Positions 8,692-16,514 of a stretch of DNA of 64,000 bases are shown here, one piece after another. The DNA lies in NCBI GenBank assembly GCA_040511595.1, contig JBEVGU010000038.1, positions 1-64,000 of the forward strand, given 5' to 3'. The DNA is from JAOUEA01 sp040511595. Its GTDB lineage: Bacteria; Actinomycetota; UBA4738; HRBIN12. Below the pieces are notes generated by a model. The model saw nothing but the letters and a program-made list of their open reading frames with translations. It was not told the DNA's origin and ran no database searches. The stretch's first letter is position 1. Each line of letters starts with the position of its first letter. The translations under genes were made by a program, and so were the position numbers.

Positions 8692-8944
8692 ACGCGCCCT
8701 GGGAAAGGGGGAAGCCGGCTCGCGCCGGCGCGGGCACCCGAAGGCGCCACGGCGGTCGCCGACGCGAGCCGGGAGGAACGGCGCGGGAGCCGTGCGACCG
8801 AGGGGAGGTCGCCCGAGGGGACGAGTGACACGGGCCCGTCGTCGCCGTTCTCACCGACGTCATCGGCGCTACAGCGGACCCGAGCGCAGAGTCCGACCGA
8901 GTCATTTCGAGATGGCCCGTCTTGGGTAGTCCGGCGGATGGCCG
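8692..8944 (+). other. Gene-free stretch with stable hairpins
   Basis: No convincing frame. Two perfect short hairpins are visible on the plus strand: GCCGGC-TCGC-GCCGGC (8714-8729) and GCGACC-N7-GGTCGC (8794-8812). Several GC-rich stems lie between them. It could be a structured 3' UTR or small RNA following the 30-residue ORF, or part of a terminator. No U-tract was seen. Confidence 0.35.
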
Positions 8945-9628
8945 TCACGCGCTCACGCCCCCGGGCTCCGCTGTGCGGTACCCCACCCCCCGTACGGTCT
9001 CGATGAGGTGCTCATGCTCGGGTCCGAGCTTCGCACGCAGCCGGCGCACGTGCACGTCGACGGTCCTCGTGCCGCCGTAGAAGTCATAGCCCCATACCTC
9101 GCGGAGCAGGGCGGGCCGGGTGAATACCCGTCCGGGGTTCGACGCCAGGAACCGCAGCAGCTCGAACTCCTTGAACGTGAGGTCGAGCGGCCGTCCGCTC
9201 GCGGTCACGCGGTAGGTCTCGGTGTCGAGCGCGAGCGGGCCGAGCTGCGTGATCGTGCCGTCGCCGCTTCCGGCTCGCCGCTTGAGCATCGCGAGCCGCA
9301 CCTGCAGCTCGGCGCTGGGGGCTCCCGCGTACACGAGTTCGTCGGCGACCTCGTGCCATGGGTACCGCTCGATCGTGTCGCGCTCGACGACGAGCACGAC
9401 CGGCACGCGCGGGTCGCGTTCCCGCAGTGCTTGCATCACGGTCCAGGCCTGTGCGGGATGCTCGGCCGCGTCGACCAGCACCGCCTCGGGCTGGAGGGCG
9501 AGCGCGTGCCCGATCGACGTGACCGAGAGCGGTTCGACCTTCAGGTCTCCGAAGAGCTCGCTGAGCGCCGGAAGGGCCACCTGCGGCGAACGATCGGTAA
9601 GGAGGGCGAGCAGCGCCATGGCTGTCAT
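8945..9628 (-). CDS. glnR: GlnR-like orphan response regulator (OmpR-type DNA binding)
   Basis: A 227-residue regulator. Residues 1-110 form an atypical receiver domain lacking the usual acidic pocket but keeping an Asp in the VLVDAAE strand. Spacing and hydrophobic pattern (LLTD..P...LPAL, then LVV, then W) resemble Streptomyces GlnR. Residues about 130-222 are a canonical OmpR winged helix with TFKEFELLRFL, VWGYDF and TVDVHVRRLRAKLG. No histidine kinase is adjacent. GlnR controls nitrogen genes including glnA, which sits 3 kb away with a matching operator. Start ATG 9628 overlaps the stop of the upstream micro-ORF (TGATG); ATG 9619 is possible. MtrA/PhoP-type homologues are the alternative. 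Confidence 0.75.
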   Translation of the reverse strand: MTAMALLALLTDRSPQVALPALSELFGDLKVEPLSVTSIGHALALQPEAVLVDAAEHPAQAWTVMQALRERDPRVPVVLVVERDTIERYPWHEVADELVYAGAPSAELQVRLAMLKRRAGSGDGTITQLGPLALDTETYRVTASGRPLDLTFKEFELLRFLASNPGRVFTRPALLREVWGYDFYGGTRTVDVHVRRLRAKLGPEHEHLIETVRGVGYRTAEPGGVSA

Positions 9629-9753
9629 CACGATATCGGCTCCCGCCAGCCCCGGAGCAGCCGGAAGGATCGAAGGCCAACCCTGGCCTGGGCGAGGTCC
9701 CGAACGCCACCGGGGGTGACTTCGCTGGCCAGCAGGTCGTCGACGGTTCCCAT
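9628..9753 (-). CDS. Small ORF translationally coupled to glnR-like gene
   Basis: A 41-residue frame from ATG 9753 whose TGA stop overlaps the glnR-like ATG by one base. A GAGAGGA ribosome site lies about 8 nt upstream. The peptide is amphipathic with a basic C-terminal half. The overlap suggests coupling, with the peptide acting as a leader or as a genuine small protein. No family was recognised. Confidence 0.45.
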   Translation of the reverse strand: MGTVDDLLASEVTPGGVRDLAQARVGLRSFRLLRGWREPIS

Positions 9754-9797
9754 GCCGAGGCGTCCTCTCGCTCCGTCGGGGGATAGGCTCGACCGCG

Positions 9798-9953
9798 ATG
9801 ACGACGTTCCGGGGCCTCACGTCGCACGACTGGTGCGTGGCGGTGGAGCCCTTCCATCTGACGACCGACGACGGGCCCACATCCACGGCACGAGGGTTGG
9901 GACTCCTGGGACTGGCACGACGAGACGGTGGCGATGTGACGGTGTCCCTGTGA
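9798..9953 (+). CDS. Small ORF upstream of and overlapping MoaD-like gene
   Basis: A 51-residue frame starting at ATG 9798, 8 nt after a TAGGCT -10 box (9784-9789), so probably leaderless. Its TGA overlaps the GTG of the MoaD-like gene (GTGA), which implies translational coupling. The peptide has His/Asp/Trp/Cys in the first third and a Gly/Leu-rich middle. No family was recognised. It may be a genuine protein or a leader that drives expression of the MoaD-like gene. Confidence 0.4.
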   Translation: MTTFRGLTSHDWCVAVEPFHLTTDDGPTSTARGLGLLGLARRDGGDVTVSL

Positions 9954-10183
9954 GGGTGCGGCTGTTCGCGGCGCTCCGCGAGATCGCGGGCGAGTCGCAC
10001 GTCGAGGCGACCGGTCACACCGTGGGCGACGTCGTAGACGACCTGTCGGGGCGGTACGGGCAGCGCTTCGCGCAGATCGCCGAAGTTGGATCGTTCGTGG
10101 TGAACGGCGAGCGCGCCGCCCGCGACACCCCGATCGCCGAGGGCGACGAGGTGGCAATGTTGCCACCGGTCAGCGGGGGGTGA
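9950..10183 (+). CDS. MoaD/ThiS family sulfur-carrier protein
   Basis: A 77-residue ubiquitin-fold protein ending in the diagnostic SGG C-terminus, which is adenylated and thiocarboxylated in this family. The start MRVRLFAALRE, the central VVNGE strand and the MLPPVSGG tail match MoaD of molybdopterin synthase. No moaE or moeB lies in the window, so a ThiS-like or other sulfur-transfer role remains open. Start at GTG 9950 is inferred from the GTGA overlap with the preceding small ORF. Confidence 0.85.
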   Translation: MRVRLFAALREIAGESHVEATGHTVGDVVDDLSGRYGQRFAQIAEVGSFVVNGERAARDTPIAEGDEVAMLPPVSGG

Positions 10184-10204
10184 GCGCGGTCCCGGGTGCC
10201 GCCG

Positions 10205-10675
10205 TCAGTTCCAGAGGGTGGGCTTCCACACCATCAGCACGACGATCCCGAGCGTGAGCACCGTGACGATCACGCCCCACGTCGTGGCCTTCGATGCGAC
10301 CGCCTGGTACTCCGTCTCCTCGCTCTCGCCGGAGGCGATGCGCTCGGCCACCTCTCGCTGGCGCCGGAACGACGGGGCGTACACAGTCATCGCGACCACC
10401 ACCAGGGTCACGTAGAGCCCGAGCGAAAGCTCGAGCCAGGCCCGGCGCAGCAGGTCCCAGTCGAGGATGGCCACGAGCAGCAGCCCGGTGACGAGTTGCG
10501 CGATGAACGCGGGCGTCGTGATGCGCCGGTCGATCCACGAGACCGTGCGCAACGCGAACGCCCGGCCCTGCACGCCGTCGGCCTCCCCCCGGCGAACCCA
10601 GAGCCCATAGCTGAGGGAGAATCCGAGGGCGACGATCGCACCCAGCACGTGCAGTACGAGCAGGAAGGTGCGCAT
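10205..10675 (-). CDS. DUF2269-like integral membrane protein
   Basis: A 156-residue protein with four predicted membrane helices (about residues 3-24, 55-75, 82-104 and 132-152). Between helices 1 and 2 is a hydrophilic loop with an RR-T-P motif typical of DUF2269 proteins. Start ATG 10675 lies 8 nt after a TAGCCT box (10684-10689, minus strand), so the message is probably leaderless. The gene is divergent from the lipid-kinase-like gene. Family function is unknown. Confidence 0.75.
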   Translation of the reverse strand: MRTFLLVLHVLGAIVALGFSLSYGLWVRRGEADGVQGRAFALRTVSWIDRRITTPAFIAQLVTGLLLVAILDWDLLRRAWLELSLGLYVTLVVVAMTVYAPSFRRQREVAERIASGESEETEYQAVASKATTWGVIVTVLTLGIVVLMVWKPTLWN

Positions 10676-10738
10676 CCCTGGCAAGGCTACCCCGACGGCC
10701 GTGCGTTCGTGCCCTGCCCTGCGATACTGACCGCGCCG

Positions 10739-11653
10739 ATGCGATTCCAACGAGTGCTCCTCATCGTCAACCCCGTGGCGCGCACGGTCTCCCAGCCGAC
10801 GCTCGCCGTGATCGAGAAGGCGATGTCGGCGGACTTCCGATTGGAGGTCATCGAGACCAAGGAGCGCGGCCACGCGAACGAGATAGCGACCCAGGCCGTG
10901 GACGACGGTGTCGACCTCGTGGTGGTGTTCTCGGGTGACGGCACGATCAACGAGGTCGTGAACGCGCTCGCCGGCACCGAGACCGCGCTGGGCGTGCTGC
11001 CCGGTGGCGCCACGAACATCCTCGTGCGGGCCCTCGGCCTGCCGACCGAGCCCGTCGACGCCACCGGGGTGCTGATCGCGCGGGCGCTCGACGACGACGC
11101 CTTCAAGCTGCACCTGGGCCGCGCCGACGGCCGGTACTTCGCTGTCAACTGCGGCGCCGGGGTCGACGCCGCCGCGATGGCTCGCATGGACGCCAAGTTC
11201 CCGAAGACCAAGGCCAAGTTCGACCGAGTCGCGTTCCGCAGCGTGGCCTGGGAGCTCATGGTCGGCTACGCCGGCAAGCTCCCCGACCTCGAGGTGTCGA
11301 TCGACGACGGTCCCCCGGAGCCCTCGCTCTCGGTGATGGTGGGGCGCACCGACCCGTACACGTACTACAAGGAACGGGGCCTGCGAATGACACCCCAGGC
11401 CTCGCTGGAGACCGGCCTCGATGTGCTGAGCGTACGCAAGCTCGCGCGCCGCAACGTGCCGCGCATCGCGGCGCAGGTCTTCGGATCGGCTCGACACGTG
11501 CAGAGCCGTGACATCGACTATCGGCACGACGCCTCGCACGTGCTGGTGCGCTCGGATCGGCCGTTCCCGGTGCAGGTCGACGGAGACTCGCTCGGCGACC
11601 ACGAGCGACTCGAGGTCGAGCTGGCGCGAGAGGCTCTCTGGGTCGTGGCGTAA
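10739..11653 (+). CDS. Diacylglycerol kinase / sphingosine kinase-like lipid kinase
   Basis: A 304-residue protein of the DAGK catalytic family. The N-terminal NPVAR segment, the nucleotide loop SGDGTINEVVNAL near residue 63 and GVLPGGATN near residue 82 are the family motifs. The usual first Gly of GGDGT is Ser here. These enzymes phosphorylate diacylglycerol or related lipids at the membrane. Start ATG 10739 follows a GATACT box at 10723-10728 by 10 nt. The exact substrate cannot be told. Confidence 0.85.
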   Translation: MRFQRVLLIVNPVARTVSQPTLAVIEKAMSADFRLEVIETKERGHANEIATQAVDDGVDLVVVFSGDGTINEVVNALAGTETALGVLPGGATNILVRALGLPTEPVDATGVLIARALDDDAFKLHLGRADGRYFAVNCGAGVDAAAMARMDAKFPKTKAKFDRVAFRSVAWELMVGYAGKLPDLEVSIDDGPPEPSLSVMVGRTDPYTYYKERGLRMTPQASLETGLDVLSVRKLARRNVPRIAAQVFGSARHVQSRDIDYRHDASHVLVRSDRPFPVQVDGDSLGDHERLEVELAREALWVVA

Positions 11654-11675
11654 GCGCGGACCCGGCTGGGCCGAC

Positions 11676-12419
11676 CTACCGCTGTGGCGGGTGACCCTGG
11701 GTCGCGGCCTCGGCCTCGTGGATACCGCACTCCCAACGTGAGAGGCCGGCCCAGCGCCCGGCGCGCTCCGGCTCGCCGGCGAACCGCAGCCGCGTGCAAG
11801 GGGCACATCCGATCGAGGCGTATCCGAGGTCGTATAACGGGTTGTGCGGAAGGTCGTGTTCCTTCAGGTACGCCCACGTGTCGCGGCGCGTCCACGCGGC
11901 GACGGGGTTGACCTTGACGATCATGCGCCCCGGCTCGAGCTCGTACTGCTCCACGAAGGGGGCACCGGCGCGCGTGGGCGAGGAGTCGCGACGGAACGCG
12001 GTGACCCACGCGTCGAGGCCGCGCAACGCCTCGAACATCGGGCGGACCTTGTTGAGCTCGCAACACATCTCGGGGTCGCGCTCGTAGAGGCGAGGCCCGT
12101 GCTCGGCCGCCTGCTGCTCGACGGTGAGCTCCCCGTAGAGGTCCACCACGTTCAGCCCCAGCCGCTCGGTGAGCTGTTGCTTGAAGGCGAGCGTCTCCGC
12201 GAACTGGAACCCCGTCTCCAGGAAGAGGATCGGCACGTTCGGCCGGATCGTGGTGGCCATGTGCATCACCGCCGTTCCCTCGGCCTGGAACGCCGAGGCG
12301 ATGGCAACGCGCCGCAGGCCCGAGGCGTCGAGCACCCACTCGAGCACGTCGCGAGGATGCACTCGCTCGAACCGGGTATTGAGGGCGACGAGCTCGTCGT
12401 CGGACAGCAGGGTCTGCAT
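11676..12419 (-). CDS. cysH: Phosphoadenylyl/adenylyl sulfate reductase
   Basis: A 247-residue assimilatory reductase that converts APS or PAPS to sulfite. It has the PP-loop-type N-terminal half (IASAFQAEGTAV) and the cysteine pairs MCCEL and CAPC that bind a [4Fe-4S] cluster in the APS-preferring enzymes, plus the catalytic ECGIH near the C-terminus. The cluster cysteines imply APS as substrate. The gene is divergent from sat across a 159-bp interval, and the two make successive pathway steps. Confidence 0.92.
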   Translation of the reverse strand: MQTLLSDDELVALNTRFERVHPRDVLEWVLDASGLRRVAIASAFQAEGTAVMHMATTIRPNVPILFLETGFQFAETLAFKQQLTERLGLNVVDLYGELTVEQQAAEHGPRLYERDPEMCCELNKVRPMFEALRGLDAWVTAFRRDSSPTRAGAPFVEQYELEPGRMIVKVNPVAAWTRRDTWAYLKEHDLPHNPLYDLGYASIGCAPCTRLRFAGEPERAGRWAGLSRWECGIHEAEAATQGHPPQR

Positions 12420-12506
12420 CACGGGGCTCCCACTCGGTGCGCGCGAGCATACCGCGGCGCTCCGTTCACCGCCTTTCGGCCCCTGCCGCGGCCAGGTCCC
12501 GGCCCC

Positions 12507-12512
12507 TATGCT
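12507..12512 (+). promoter_or_regulatory. -10 box of sat
   Basis: TATGCT fits the local TANNNT pattern. Transcription would start near 12519, leaving a leader of about 60 nt with an AAGGAG ribosome site before ATG 12579. No obvious riboswitch was recognised in that leader. Confidence 0.45.
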
Positions 12513-12578
12513 GTACCGGTCGCTCGCCCCGGTGAGCGTGCCCGGACTCGAGATCCGACCCCCGAAGGAGTCACTCAC

Positions 12579-13745
12579 ATGTCCCAGACCGATCCCATCG
12601 CGCCCCACGGCGGCTCGCTCGTCGACCTGGTGGCCACGGGCGACTCGGCCACCGCCCTGGCCGCCGAGGCCGCCAATCTCCCCAAGCTCGTGCCGAACGA
12701 ACGCGAGCTCTCCGACCTCGAGATGCTGGCGATCGGTGCCCTCAGCCCGCTCACCGGGTTCCAGGGCGAGGCCGACTACCACGCCGTGCTCGACTCGATG
12801 CACCTCACCGACGGCCTGCCGTGGGCGATCCCGGTCGTGCTCGGCGTCACGGAGGACGAAGCGCATCGGTTCGGCTCCGGGAGCGCGGTGGCCCTGCTCC
12901 CCGAAGAGGCCGCCGACCCCATCGCCGTGCTCCGGGTGACGGGAACGTTCAGGCGTGACAAGCAGAACGAAGCGGTCTCGGTGTACCGGACCGACGAGGA
13001 GGCGCATCCGGGCGTGAAGGCGGTGTACGACTCCGGCGACTATTGCCTCGCAGGTGATCTCGAGGTGATCTCGCTGCCGGCCCATGATGACTTCACGGAG
13101 TACCGCCAGACCCCCGCGCAGACGAGGGCGGAGTTCGCCGCTCGCGGATGGAAGACGGTCGTCGGCTTCCAGACCCGCAACCCGATCCACCGGGCGCACG
13201 AGTACATCCAGAAGTGCGCGCTCGAGATCGTCGACGGGCTGCTCGTGCATCCGCTCGTGGGCGCGACGAAGGCCGACGACGTGCCGCCGGACGTGCGCAT
13301 GCGCTGCTACGAGGCGCTCTTCCAGGGCTACTACCCGAAGGACCGCGCGATGGTGAGCGTCTTCCCGGCCGCGATGCGCTATGCGGGCCCGCGCGAGGCG
13401 ATCTGGCACGCGATCTGCCGCAAGAACTACGGCTGCACCCACTTCATCGTGGGCCGTGACCACGCCGGTGTCGGGAGTTACTACGGCACGTACGACGCGC
13501 AGGCCCTGTTCGAGGAGTTCGACCCCGGCGAGCTTGGCATCACCCCGCTGAAGTTCGAGCATTCCTTCTGGTGCGAGGCGTGCGAAGGCATGGCGTCGCC
13601 GAAGACCTGCCCTCACGGCGAGGAGACGCGGATCTCCCTGTCGGGCACGAAGGTGCGAGAGATGCTCCGAAACGGCGAACGTCCGCCGCAGGAGTTCTCG
13701 CGTCCCGAGGTGGCCGACATCCTGATCGCCGCGATGCAGGGCTGA
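12579..13745 (+). CDS. sat: Sulfate adenylyltransferase (ATP sulfurylase)
   Basis: A 388-residue homo-oligomeric ATP sulfurylase that activates sulfate to APS. Seen are the QTRNPIHRAHEY motif with the HxxH pair, the GRDHAGVG loop and the conserved SGTKVREML near the C-terminus. A Cys cluster (CEACEGM..KTCPHG) probably binds zinc, as in the bacterial and archaeal short-form enzymes. No APS kinase domain is fused, which agrees with the APS-type reductase encoded divergently. An AAGGAG site precedes ATG 12579. Confidence 0.95.
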   Translation: MSQTDPIAPHGGSLVDLVATGDSATALAAEAANLPKLVPNERELSDLEMLAIGALSPLTGFQGEADYHAVLDSMHLTDGLPWAIPVVLGVTEDEAHRFGSGSAVALLPEEAADPIAVLRVTGTFRRDKQNEAVSVYRTDEEAHPGVKAVYDSGDYCLAGDLEVISLPAHDDFTEYRQTPAQTRAEFAARGWKTVVGFQTRNPIHRAHEYIQKCALEIVDGLLVHPLVGATKADDVPPDVRMRCYEALFQGYYPKDRAMVSVFPAAMRYAGPREAIWHAICRKNYGCTHFIVGRDHAGVGSYYGTYDAQALFEEFDPGELGITPLKFEHSFWCEACEGMASPKTCPHGEETRISLSGTKVREMLRNGERPPQEFSRPEVADILIAAMQG

Positions 13746-13752
13746 CCTGCGC

Positions 13753-13782
13753 TTGAGTCCCGTCCGGGGTCACTGGTAGCCT
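13753..13782 (+). promoter_or_regulatory. Promoter of the M23 peptidase gene
   Basis: TTGAGT (13753-13758) and TAGCCT (13777-13782) are separated by 18 bp, a plausible housekeeping promoter. The transcript would begin near 13789 and carry a leader of about 43 nt ending in a GAAGGAGG ribosome site at 13818-13825. Confidence 0.5.
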
Positions 13783-13831
13783 CATCCGAACGTCCTCCCG
13801 GCATCGGCCCGTTCCTCGAAGGAGGCGATCG

Positions 13832-14896
13832 ATCCGCACCCGGTCCACCATCGGCCTCGTCCTTGCGTGCGCCCTCGTCGGCGCGGCTGCGACGATGCCG
13901 GCGAACGCCGACACCGAGGCCGAGCTCGATTCCGCCGAGCAGCAGCTCACCGCAGCGCGCGCCGAGCTCGATCGCGTGAACCAGCTCTGGCAGGACGCGC
14001 AGGCCGACCTGGCGCGATCGCGCGATGCGGCCGCGGCCGCCGAGGCCCGCATCGGGTCCCTGCGGTCCGAGCTCGTGTCGATCCAGCAGGAGCTGAACGA
14101 CCGCGCGGCCTCGTTGTTCATCGCGGGGGGAAACCCACAGGCCATGGCGATCATCACGTCGGAGTCTGTGGCCGACGCCGTCGACCGGCTCGAGTTCGCC
14201 TCGGCGATCGCGGAGGGCGATTCCGATCTCGCGACGAGGGTGAGCGTCGCGACGCAGGAGCTCGCCTGGCAGCAGGACCGGCTCGCCGACGCGGTCGCCA
14301 GGCAGTCCGAGGCGCTCGCCGCCCTCGACGACCAGCAGGCCTCGATCCAAGCCGAGCTGGAGCGCTTCTCTGCCCGCGTCGAGGAGCTCGAGGACCAGCT
14401 CGCGGCCGAGCAAGCCCCCCCTCCGACCAGGAACGGCACCACCGACGCCGGCGGCTCCCCTCCCGGGATCGACCCCGGCTCCGCGCCCCCGGTCGCGGGC
14501 GCGGGCTGGCTGCAAACGTGCCCAGTGAACGGTGCGACGTCGTTCGTCGATTCCTTCGGCGACCCCCGTCCGGGCGGACGGAGCCACGAGGGCATTGACA
14601 TGATCGCCGCGCGCGGGACGCCGGTCGTCGCGGTGCACTCGGGCAGTGTGCATCGCACGGGCAGCTCGGTCGGGGGGCTCGGCGTGGTGCTCTTCCACGA
14701 CGGCGGCTCGGATTGGACCTTCTACACCCACTTCGACTCCTACGGCTCCAGCGGCGAGGGATCCCACGTCTCGGCCGGCAGCACGATCGGATACGTGGGG
14801 AACACCGGCACGACCGTCTACCACCTGCATTTCGAGTACCACCCGGGCGGAGGCGCGGCGGTGAACCCGTACTCCGCGCTGCTCGGGGTGTGCTGA
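13832..14896 (+). CDS. Secreted M23 (LytM-type) peptidase, apparent AUC start
   Basis: An exported cell-wall peptidase of about 354 residues. A long coiled coil (about residues 28-185) precedes a LytM zinc endopeptidase domain with HEGID (H and D ligands) and HLHFEYH (HxH). The fold resembles NlpD/EnvC or RipA-type murein hydrolases. The only canonical in-frame start, ATG 13895, would cut off the signal peptide. A full signal peptide (RTRS, a hydrophobic core, then ANA before DTE) begins at an ATC codon at 13832, exactly 6 nt after a perfect GGAGG. No ATG, GTG or TTG lies in frame between. AUC initiation or a base error in the assembly are the two explanations. Confidence 0.8.
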   Translation: MRTRSTIGLVLACALVGAAATMPANADTEAELDSAEQQLTAARAELDRVNQLWQDAQADLARSRDAAAAAEARIGSLRSELVSIQQELNDRAASLFIAGGNPQAMAIITSESVADAVDRLEFASAIAEGDSDLATRVSVATQELAWQQDRLADAVARQSEALAALDDQQASIQAELERFSARVEELEDQLAAEQAPPPTRNGTTDAGGSPPGIDPGSAPPVAGAGWLQTCPVNGATSFVDSFGDPRPGGRSHEGIDMIAARGTPVVAVHSGSVHRTGSSVGGLGVVLFHDGGSDWTFYTHFDSYGSSGEGSHVSAGSTIGYVGNTGTTVYHLHFEYHPGGGAAVNPYSALLGVC

Positions 14897-14960
14897 CGCC
14901 CGCTCGATCTCGTCGGCGGGACGCCTGCGAGCGTCGCTCGCCGGCCGTAGGATGGGCCGC

Positions 14961-15515
14961 GTGAGTGACGACGTGAGCGACGAGGAGCTGCACCCGGCGA
15001 ACCGGCGCATCGACCGGATCCGCGACCCCGCCTACCTCGAGGGGCTCGACGCGCTCGATCTCGAGGAGCTGCGCCAGCGACGCGACGAGTGCCTGGCTGA
15101 ACGCGAGTACCTGTCGCTGCTTCGGCGGCTCGTGCAGGGCCGCGCCGAGATCCTGCAGGCCGAGCTCGAGCGTCGCGGCGAAAGCGGCGACCGGGCATCG
15201 CTCATCGACGGGCTCGCCACGATCCTCGCCGGCGACGAGCACCCGGGGGGCTCGCGTGGCGAGGCGGTGCACGTCGGTGTGCCCGACGAGGAGCTGGTGG
15301 TGGCCCGAAGACGCATCGAGCGTCTCGTGGCCGATGCAGGCATCTCCGATCCCACAGAGCTCGACGATGGGCAGCTGGCCGACGCGGTGACCCGGCTGAC
15401 CGCCGAGGAGCACGAGGTCTCCCGGGCGCGGGCTGCCGCGATCGAGGTGCTCGACCGCCTGCAGGGTGAGCTGAAACGCCGCTACAAGGAAGACCCCACC
15501 CTGGCGCTACGCTGA
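14961..15515 (+). CDS. RsiG-like anti-sigma factor (c-di-GMP-binding family)
   Basis: A 184-residue, mostly helical protein. Around residues 22-63 it carries LEGLDALDLEELRQRRDE followed by S-L-L-R-R-L-V-Q and ILQAELERR, resembling RsiG, the c-di-GMP-dependent partner of sigma WhiG in Streptomyces (motif E-X3-S-X2-R-X3-Q-X3-D). The first copy keeps S, R and Q with Glu at the last position. A second weaker copy near residues 152-170 keeps E-X3-S-X2-R but lacks Gln. The neighbouring HD-GYP gene supports a c-di-GMP link. Start GTG 14961 is 7 nt after a TAGGAT box (14948-14953), so leaderless. Confidence 0.7.
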   Translation: MSDDVSDEELHPANRRIDRIRDPAYLEGLDALDLEELRQRRDECLAEREYLSLLRRLVQGRAEILQAELERRGESGDRASLIDGLATILAGDEHPGGSRGEAVHVGVPDEELVVARRRIERLVADAGISDPTELDDGQLADAVTRLTAEEHEVSRARAAAIEVLDRLQGELKRRYKEDPTLALR

Positions 15516-15690
15516 CGGGCCCGAACTCCGAGCGTGTCCCCCGGTCGGGGGAGGACGGCCTCCACCTCGGGCCCCGCCAACGGACCACCCGGCGGTGGTT
15601 CTGTATCGTGAGCACGAAACGCTCGCGCTCCCGATTGGCACGTGGAGTTCCTGCAGGGAGCATGGGCGGGTCACCGATCGGGGGAAGAGT

Positions 15691-16464
15691 TTGTCCGTCA
15701 CGCACGTCACCCAGTCATCGGCGGCGGACGGTGCGATCGATCCGGACCTCCCCGCCCTGCACGCCCAACTCGTCGTCTTCGCTCGAGAGATCGGATCGCT
15801 GTACCAGGCCGAGCGAGCCCGCAGCCGCGAGCTGGAAGAGGCGCTCGAGGGCATCCGCGAGATGTACGTGGCCACGATGACCTCGCTCGCGCAGGTCGTC
15901 GAAGCCAAGGACACGACGACGCGCGGTCACCTCGATCGCACGCACCGCTACGGCCTGGTGCTCGCCGAACGGCTCGACCCGGCGCTCGCCGCCCGGCCCG
16001 AGGTCGGATACGGGTTCTTCCTGCACGACATCGGGAAAGTGGGCGTGCCCGAGGCGGTGCTGTGCAAGCCCGGTCCGCTCGACGAGGCCGAATGGACGGT
16101 GATGCGCGAGCATCCGTCGATCGGGGCTCAGATCGTGTCGCCGATCCGATTCCTCGCGGGCGCTGTGGAGATCGTGCAGAGCCACCACGAGCGATGGGAC
16201 GGGCACGGCTACCCGAAGGGGCTCCGTACCGAGGAGATCCCGCTTGCGGCCAGGGTGTTCGCGATCGCCGACTCCTTCGACGCGATGACGAGCGACCGGC
16301 CGTACCGAGCCGCGATGCCCATCGAGCAGGCGCTCGAGGAGGTGCGGGAGGGGGCCGGCAGCCAGTTCGACCCCACGGTCGTTCGGGCGTTCCTCGACCT
16401 GGCGCACGAGGGCGGGCTCCAGCTCGACCTGACCGGTGCCTCGCCGATCGCTCGCCCCGTCTGA
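15691..16464 (+). CDS. HD-GYP domain c-di-GMP phosphodiesterase
   Basis: About 257 residues from a probable TTG start at 15691 preceded by a GGGGGA-type ribosome site. An earlier frame opening at ATG 15595 is possible. A short helical segment (YQAERARSRELEEALEG) leads into the HD-GYP domain with the HD of LHDIGKVG, the HHERWDGHGYP signature and the IADSFDAMTSDRPYR motif. HD-GYP proteins hydrolyse cyclic di-GMP in the cytoplasm. It follows the RsiG-like gene by 175 bp on the same strand. Confidence 0.88.
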   Translation: MSVTHVTQSSAADGAIDPDLPALHAQLVVFAREIGSLYQAERARSRELEEALEGIREMYVATMTSLAQVVEAKDTTTRGHLDRTHRYGLVLAERLDPALAARPEVGYGFFLHDIGKVGVPEAVLCKPGPLDEAEWTVMREHPSIGAQIVSPIRFLAGAVEIVQSHHERWDGHGYPKGLRTEEIPLAARVFAIADSFDAMTSDRPYRAAMPIEQALEEVREGAGSQFDPTVVRAFLDLAHEGGLQLDLTGASPIARPV

Positions 16465-16514
16465 GCGCACCGGACGTCGTCGGCTTCTCGCGCGCGCGGG
16501 CTACGCTCCCGTGC

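Noticed and set aside
9008..9949. Plus-strand upstream part of the frame that ends in the MoaD-like gene
   Set aside because: It is antisense to the GlnR-like gene; only the last 77 codons have family motifs, and the GTGA overlap sets the true start.
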